Assembly: GCF_002158905.1 (NCBI RefSeq)
Contig: NZ_CP021431.1
Span: 1-64,000, forward strand
Direction of reading: 5' to 3'
DNA length: 64,000 nucleotides
DNA from: Yoonia vestfoldensis
Lineage (GTDB): Bacteria; Pseudomonadota; Alphaproteobacteria; Rhodobacterales; Rhodobacteraceae
Numbering within the stretch: the stretch's first letter is position 1; each line of letters begins with the position of its first letter. The notes beneath the pieces were generated by a model. That model had not been told where the DNA came from and did not search any database. It saw only the letters and a list, made by a program, of their open reading frames with translations. The position numbers were made by a program, and so were the translations under genes. Shown here piece by piece: positions 59,713 to 64,000 of this stretch.

Positions 59713-60410
59713 TACGACGCAAAAACCCGGCGCTTTCCTGTGCAAACACCGGACCAGTCAGTGCGGCCACCTCACCAGACCCCGCGTTGCACCAGGCCAG
59801 TAGCGGCAGGACGGAGCACTGGTCGGCCGTGTCCTGTTGGGAAAACCGACTTATCTGCGCGGCCTGTCATCACAATGTGGTTCGCTCTGCTCCTCAGGCG
59901 ATGCAGCCGTAACGCTCAATCCCCATAGCTCCGAGATCCGCCCGCGCTTTCCTCCTTGTCAGATTTGTCGCCGCTGCAGCTCACGCTGACAGCAGCCACA
60001 AACCTTAGACAAAGCTGACCTTGGGTTTTCCGCTTTTGCTCACGCAGCATTTCTTCGCGTTTGCGGCGACGATTGTTTGGTGGTGCAGCATATTTCACAG
60101 AAGCTGCCATTCAAACGGGTCAACCGCGCCGGATCTGATCTTTCGCTGCACGGTGCATGAACTCACATGTCGCGGGACCAACTCGACATTGCTGCATCAT
60201 AGATGAACGGCCACTTTATAAATTTTATTTCAATGCGGCATGGGCCACCTAAGGTTCAGAGTTTTAAGGTTAGATCGCATGGGGGACCCATTACCTGGGC
60301 TATCTTTGCTTTAGACCAGATGTCGAAAAAGCCTGAAGGATTACCTTAAACAACGCGATGGCGCGTTGCCTTTGATCGGTTGCTAGGAGGTGGTTCTGAT
60401 AGCTCGCAAA
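59713..60410. other. Gene-poor stretch right of the IS91-type element
   Basis: The right end of the IS91 element should lie in the first part. A minus-strand frame at 59916-60110 (MAASVKYAAPPNNRRRKREE start) looks protein-like for about 45 residues but has no family I recognise. It may be a gene remnant. Nothing else is supported. Confidence 0.35.
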
Positions 60411-61544
60411 TTACTGGTTCAATTCGGCAAAGCGAGATTTCAGCATGGCTTCGTCATATTCGCCCTGCGCTGTACTGTCGTAGACTACGCCACCACCGAC
60501 ATTCATTTGAACGGTTTGGTCTCGGCGACAGATTAGAGTGCGGATTGCGACGTTGAATTCCATCGCGCCGTTGGGGGCAATCCAACCGATAGAGCCGCAG
60601 TAGGCCTCGCGCGGCTGCGCTTCAACTTCACGGATGATCTGCATGGCTCGCACTTTGGGTGCCCCAGTGATTGAGCCACAGGGAAAAAGTGCTTCAAACA
60701 ACTCTTTGAACGTTGTCCCTTGGCTGATTTGGGACGTGACGCAGGATGTCATTTGATGCAATGTTTCAAACCGTTCAACTTCGAACAACTCCGGAACTGT
60801 TACGCTGCCTATTTCTGACACACGGCTCATGTCATTGCGCAACAGGTCGACGATCATCAGATTTTCGGCGCGGTTCTTTTCAGAGATCCGCAGCTCTTCT
60901 CGGAACGAGTCATCCTCGGCCATCGTTTTTCCGCGCGGTGCTGTACCCTTCATTGGGCGGGTGGTCAACTTACCATCCACTGACAGCGAAAAGAACAGCT
61001 CCGGCGAGCGAGACAGTAAAGCAGTGCCACCCAAATCAACCAATGCCCCATGAGGGACCCACTGACGGCGCTGAAGCTGTGTGTATAACTGCTCAATGGT
61101 GCCCGTAAAACGCGAGGCCATCGGAAAGGTCAGGTTCGCCTGATAATTATCACCTGCCGCGATGTAGTCATGCACCGTTTGGAACGCGTTTGCATAGCGC
61201 GCAAAATCCCAAAGCGGTTGCGGTTGGTCCAATGTTGCGGGTGCCTCGTTCAATGCGCCCCTGCGCGGGACCGGAGCATCGAACACACCAAAATGGATCA
61301 GCGGCAATTCTCTGGCAGGAGGCAACAAGGGTGCGAGCTTTGGCGACAACAAATAGCCAAGCTCGTAGGACATATATCCTGCCAGCCATTTGCCGTCCGA
61401 CTGCGCCTGCTGCATGGCATCGAACGCGCGATCAACGTCAGCCGATGCGCTTGCCTTAATCACTGCATTTGGCGCGGCAAAGACCGAGCCCCCGGCTAGG
61501 GGGCCGCAATCAAAGACCACCTTGGCTTCGTGCACCAAGGTCAA
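60411..61544 (-). CDS. pabB: Aminodeoxychorismate synthase component I
   Basis: A 377-residue chorismate-utilising enzyme making 4-amino-4-deoxychorismate for folate synthesis. The core shows NYQANLTFPM, LLSRSPELFFSLS, TTRPMKGTAPRG, ENLMIVDLLRNDMSR, FPCGSITGAPKVRAMQII, YCGSIGWI and the final GGGVVYDSTAQGEYDE. PabB-type rather than TrpE-type length and the MKGT form support the call. The amidotransferase (PabA) and lyase (PabC) genes are not in the window. Its start overlaps the small gene upstream. Confidence 0.9.
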   Translation of the reverse strand: MTLVHEAKVVFDCGPLAGGSVFAAPNAVIKASASADVDRAFDAMQQAQSDGKWLAGYMSYELGYLLSPKLAPLLPPARELPLIHFGVFDAPVPRRGALNEAPATLDQPQPLWDFARYANAFQTVHDYIAAGDNYQANLTFPMASRFTGTIEQLYTQLQRRQWVPHGALVDLGGTALLSRSPELFFSLSVDGKLTTRPMKGTAPRGKTMAEDDSFREELRISEKNRAENLMIVDLLRNDMSRVSEIGSVTVPELFEVERFETLHQMTSCVTSQISQGTTFKELFEALFPCGSITGAPKVRAMQIIREVEAQPREAYCGSIGWIAPNGAMEFNVAIRTLICRRDQTVQMNVGGGVVYDSTAQGEYDEAMLKSRFAELNQ

Positions 61545-61834
61545 AAGTCTGCAGCGATCCGCATTTCCCGCAGCGGCCTCACGATATCAATCGCTTGCTG
61601 GTAAATTGGGTGCGCCTTGTAAGCCGTCAGTGCAGCATCATCTTCGAACTCTGCGTAAACGACCACGTCGATTTCACGCGAGAGCTGATCGACGCGGCTG
61701 TTTTGAACGACCTCAAAAACCGAGGCATGCGGGATATTTCTGAGCAAAGACAAGCCATCAACAATGCGCACGACGTCATTTTCGTCTACCGCACTGAAGA
61801 AGACAACATGCCGGATGAAAGTTCTGTCTGACAA
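61541..61834 (-). CDS. Dabb-type (stress-responsive A/B barrel) small protein
   Basis: A small dimeric alpha/beta-barrel protein: FIRHVVFFSAVDENDVVRIV, then VVVYAEFEDDAALTAYKAHP and a C-terminal strand. The family usually begins MIRHVV. Here no ATG is available, and a TTG at 61834, after CAGG, gives the best fit; a longer TTG start at 61903 is possible. It overlaps pabB by four bases. The function is not known for most family members. Confidence 0.75.
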   Translation of the reverse strand: MSDRTFIRHVVFFSAVDENDVVRIVDGLSLLRNIPHASVFEVVQNSRVDQLSREIDVVVYAEFEDDAALTAYKAHPIYQQAIDIVRPLREMRIAADF

Positions 61835-62018
61835 GGTGAAACCTGCGTTCAAATTTCTAGTGGAGCTCCCCAAGCAATTCTCGAAATCCAACTCAAATTG
61901 CAAGGGGTATAACCATGTCGTAACGGTTCATATCAAACATGCTTGATCGCAACCCGTGCGGCGGAAAGCGCATCCGAGCCCACATGTTCATCGACCAACT
62001 CGTGCGCCGCTAGGACTG

Positions 62019-62978
62019 TCAGCTTTCGATATGTGCCATAGTTTCAAACAATGCGTCGTCGAGCGGCAACCCACTGTTAGGTGCCGTGAGCAATACATCT
62101 CCATAAAAGATCGAGTTTGCCCCTGCCATGAAACACAAAATCTGATCACTTACTGAAAACCCGTCGCGACCCGCTGAAAGCCGCACGCGGGTCTTGGGGA
62201 TCAAGATGCGGGCTGTTGCTACCATACGGACCATTTCCATCGGGTGAATGCGCGGCAAATGCCCTAAAGGTGTTCCAAGAACTGGTATCAAAGCATTGAT
62301 AGGTACACTTTCCGGTTGTGGGTCAAAGCTTGCGAGCACCGCCAACATCTCAGCGCGATCACGCAGGCTTTCGCCCATACCGATGATCCCGCCACAACAA
62401 ATCGTAATCCCAGCCGCCCGAACGTAATTCAGTGTTTCAAGCCGGTCACGGTAGGTTCTTGTGCCGATAATTTCGCCATAAAATTCGGGACCGGTATCAA
62501 GGTTGTGGTTGTATGCAGTCAAGCCCGCGTCAGCCAGTGCTTCCGCTTGATGTGGTTGTAACATGCCAAGTGTGACGCAGGCCTCCATCCCCAACTGTCT
62601 GACGCCGCGCACCATATCGAGAACAGCGTCAAATTCCGCGCCATCGCGCACTTTGCGCCAGGCCGCGCCCATGCAAAACCGATCCGCCCCCATCGCGCGC
62701 GCCTGTGCCGCCATTTCTATGACCAGATCGGGGCTCATGAAATGTTCTTTTTGCAATCCGACCTCTTTGTGGTGTGCAGATTGCGGGCAGTAGGCGCAGT
62801 CTTCGGGACAGCCGCCGGTCTTCACGCTAAGCAAGCTGGCCTTCTGAATGTCTTCTACATCGTGATGCGTCCGGTGAACGGACGCCGCGTTGTGCAATAG
62901 CGTCAGCAACGGGCTGCGTAGCAAGGCTTCGGCTTTGTCAGCCAAAGGTGCTATATCTAGGCTTGCGAGATCAAGCAT
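62019..62978 (-). CDS. bioB: Biotin synthase
   Basis: A 319-residue radical-SAM enzyme that inserts sulfur into dethiobiotin. The cluster motif is Cys57-x3-Cys61-x2-Cys64 in [16 protein letters not shown], with [42 protein letters not shown] and [13 protein letters not shown], all standard BioB landmarks. It follows bioY by four bases, so the plasmid or host couples uptake and synthesis. Other bio genes are not in the window. Confidence 0.96.
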   Translation of the reverse strand: MLDLASLDIAPLADKAEALLRSPLLTLLHNAASVHRTHHDVEDIQKASLLSVKTGGCPEDCAYCPQSAHHKEVGLQKEHFMSPDLVIEMAAQARAMGADRFCMGAAWRKVRDGAEFDAVLDMVRGVRQLGMEACVTLGMLQPHQAEALADAGLTAYNHNLDTGPEFYGEIIGTRTYRDRLETLNYVRAAGITICCGGIIGMGESLRDRAEMLAVLASFDPQPESVPINALIPVLGTPLGHLPRIHPMEMVRMVATARILIPKTRVRLSAGRDGFSVSDQILCFMAGANSIFYGDVLLTAPNSGLPLDDALFETMAHIES

Positions 62979-62982
62979 AAGA

Positions 62983-63540
62983 TCAATTCCTAACCCAGCG
63001 CCTCAAGCCTGCGGGTGCATACGCAACGAGTACCGCAGCCAGAGCAACTTTTACAAGATCGCCAAGAAGAAAGGGCGTCAGGCCAAATGCTAGAAGTTTG
63101 TCCGCGGGGACGAACTGCGCTAGCCAAACCAGTCCGGCACCATAGATTGCAGCCAAACCAAGAGGCATTGCAAACCAAACAGCTTTTATACCGAAGCGAT
63201 CAACGGCCCAGCCCACAAGAGCCGCCGCAATAAGAAAGCCGAACAAATAACCACCAGTTGGACCAGCCATGTATGCAAGACCTACGCCTTTTTCGGGGGT
63301 GCCGGCGAAGACGGGCAGTCCGGCAGCCCCTGCCATTAGATATGCCAACATGCTTACTGCGCCCAATTGAAGGCCGCCGATACCGCCGATCAGAAGAACA
63401 GCGGCAACCTGCATCGTCATCGGCACTGGAAAGAAGGGGACCGTCACCTTCGCCGAAACCGTCAGGATACAAACAGCCAGAGCGACTTTAAGTAAGCGGC
63501 TGTTGGCGAGGGACATATGGCGTGGCAGAGTTTTTTGCAT
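62983..63540 (-). CDS. bioY: Biotin transporter BioY
   Basis: A 185-residue S component of the biotin ECF transporter with about six membrane segments and the family signatures [40 protein letters not shown] and [13 protein letters not shown]. No ATPase or EcfT subunit is near; BioY can work alone or use shared modules. Two BioR-like sites lie in its upstream region. Confidence 0.95.
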   Translation of the reverse strand: MQKTLPRHMSLANSRLLKVALAVCILTVSAKVTVPFFPVPMTMQVAAVLLIGGIGGLQLGAVSMLAYLMAGAAGLPVFAGTPEKGVGLAYMAGPTGGYLFGFLIAAALVGWAVDRFGIKAVWFAMPLGLAAIYGAGLVWLAQFVPADKLLAFGLTPFLLGDLVKVALAAVLVAYAPAGLRRWVRN

Positions 63541-63551
63541 CGGTTTCTCTT

Positions 63552-63598
63552 TTATCTATAAAAATGCAATCCGCGATCGCGAATCATATTATTTATAG
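63552..63598 (-). promoter_or_regulatory. BioR-type operator pair before bioY
   Basis: TTATCTATAA (63552-63561) matches the BioR consensus TTATMTATAA exactly. A second, weaker site, TTATTTATAG (63589-63598), lies 37 bp away. A CGCGATCGCG palindrome sits between them (63573-63582). The neighbouring GntR/FCD gene is the probable repressor. Confidence 0.8.
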
Positions 63599-63628
63599 AT
63601 TTAAATTCAAGGCACGTACAAGAGGTAG

Positions 63629-64000
63629 TCAGCGGCGCAAGTGCCGTATGAGAACTTGGCAAGCTGCTTGAGCATCCGCGCGCGCCAAAGCATGAACAAT
63701 TGCGCCGTGGTCCCGATCTGATGATTTGACCCAATCTTCACGCCATCGAGAGTGGAAACGATGCGCCGACAGGCGTTGCAGTTGCGCAATGCGTTGGAGT
63801 AAGCGTGGACGCTCGCACGCGTCGAGGATAGTTAAGTGGAAAGTTCGATTAGCCTTTTCCCAGCCAATTGGCTCGGATGCATTGTCGCAAGATGTTCTTG
63901 CCGCCTCGATTTCGATAAGTTTCGCAGACGTCATTTTGCTCGTCGCGCGATGCAGGGCGAGAGGTTCCAACGCCAGTCTCATTTCCTGAATCTCAAGATG
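63629..64000 (-). CDS. bioR: GntR-family regulator, FCD domain, probably BioR (5' end outside window)
   Basis: Only the C-terminal 124 residues are visible; the frame is open to the window edge (HLEIQEMRLALEPLALH), so the N-terminal winged helix is beyond base 64000. The FCD ligand-binding domain is clear (E.R.ALEPLA, FHLTILDACERPRLLQRI, RDHGAIVHALARADAQAACQ). Its position before bioYB with BioR-type boxes supports BioR, the alphaproteobacterial biotin repressor. Confidence 0.8.
   Translation of the reverse strand, partial: HLEIQEMRLALEPLALHRATSKMTSAKLIEIEAARTSCDNASEPIGWEKANRTFHLTILDACERPRLLQRIAQLQRLSAHRFHSRWREDWVKSSDRDHGAIVHALARADAQAACQVLIRHLRR

Noticed and set aside
59916..60110. A 64-codon minus-strand frame after IS91.
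   Set aside because: The first half looks protein-like, but there is no ribosome site or family, and the second half is low quality; at most a remnant.
1..64000. Search for a replication initiator (RepA, RepB/RepC, DnaA-like) and for tRNA or rRNA genes.
   Set aside because: None of the larger proteins fits a Rep family and no tRNA-like cloverleaf was noticed, so the origin type cannot be stated from this window.

Overview
The window looks like part of a large conjugative plasmid (or chromid) from a Rhodobacteraceae/Roseobacter-group alphaproteobacterium. The reasons are a Ti-type mating system (Trb plus TraB/TraF/TraG and a MobQ TraA relaxase), alphaproteobacterial control sites (a GAAC-N7-GAAC LexA box before umuDC and BioR-type boxes before bioY), and a set of small plasmid-borne families (DUF736, DUF2958, DUF1173, DUF2493, ArdC, ParB-like, methylase/strawberry-notch helicase). 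No replication initiator, rRNA, tRNA or CRISPR array was found, so replication genes must lie outside.

Bases 1-17538 (+ strand) are one tightly overlapping transfer operon: VirB11, VirB2, VirB9, VirB4, VirB5, VirB6, two tandem VirB8-like proteins, a VirB10 fused at its C terminus to a DUF1524-type HNH nuclease, a lysozyme domain fused to a second VirB6-like membrane protein, a second lysozyme, a small anchored protein, TraB, TraF, a DUF1173 protein, a TraC/TraD-like protein and the TraG coupling protein. A TumE/TumA-type toxin-antitoxin pair follows, with a doubled operator. Convergent to it runs a 3,063-residue TraA relaxase with four winged-helix/helicase modules, only one with both ATPase motifs intact. 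It is preceded by a small relaxase paralogue that lacks the catalytic tyrosine and one metal histidine.

Bases 28.1-31.9 kb hold the control region. Inverted repeats next to the relaxase genes are a candidate oriT. They are followed by an 18-unit array of degenerate 20-bp repeats with an internal 10-bp phase, then an operon of ParA, a ribbon-helix-helix-like protein and a four-pass membrane protein with a coiled coil. This could be a partition system or a VirC1/VirC2-like transfer system.

Bases 31.9-48.3 kb are mostly minus-strand small genes. They include anti-restriction ArdC, a 1,463-residue methylase/helicase, several DUF families, an orphan FliS-like gene and an IHF-beta-like gene. At least eight genes share a leader signature, and one 120-bp intergenic block is duplicated. 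Two GC-rich, gene-poor stretches (32.7-34.7 and 35.6-36.3 kb) hold hairpins, a G-quadruplex motif and an inverted, decayed gene copy.

Bases 48.4-57.3 kb are accessory: an Abi-like HEPN protein, an HNH/AP2 protein, SOS-controlled umuDC (UmuD has Cys in place of the catalytic Ser), an IS5-type element carrying a HicB-like passenger, and a large ParB-like protein. An IS91-type element with a tyrosine recombinase (57.6-59.7 kb) separates this from metabolic genes at the right end: pabB with a small Dabb-like gene, and bioB, bioY and a cut-off GntR/FCD regulator that is probably BioR.
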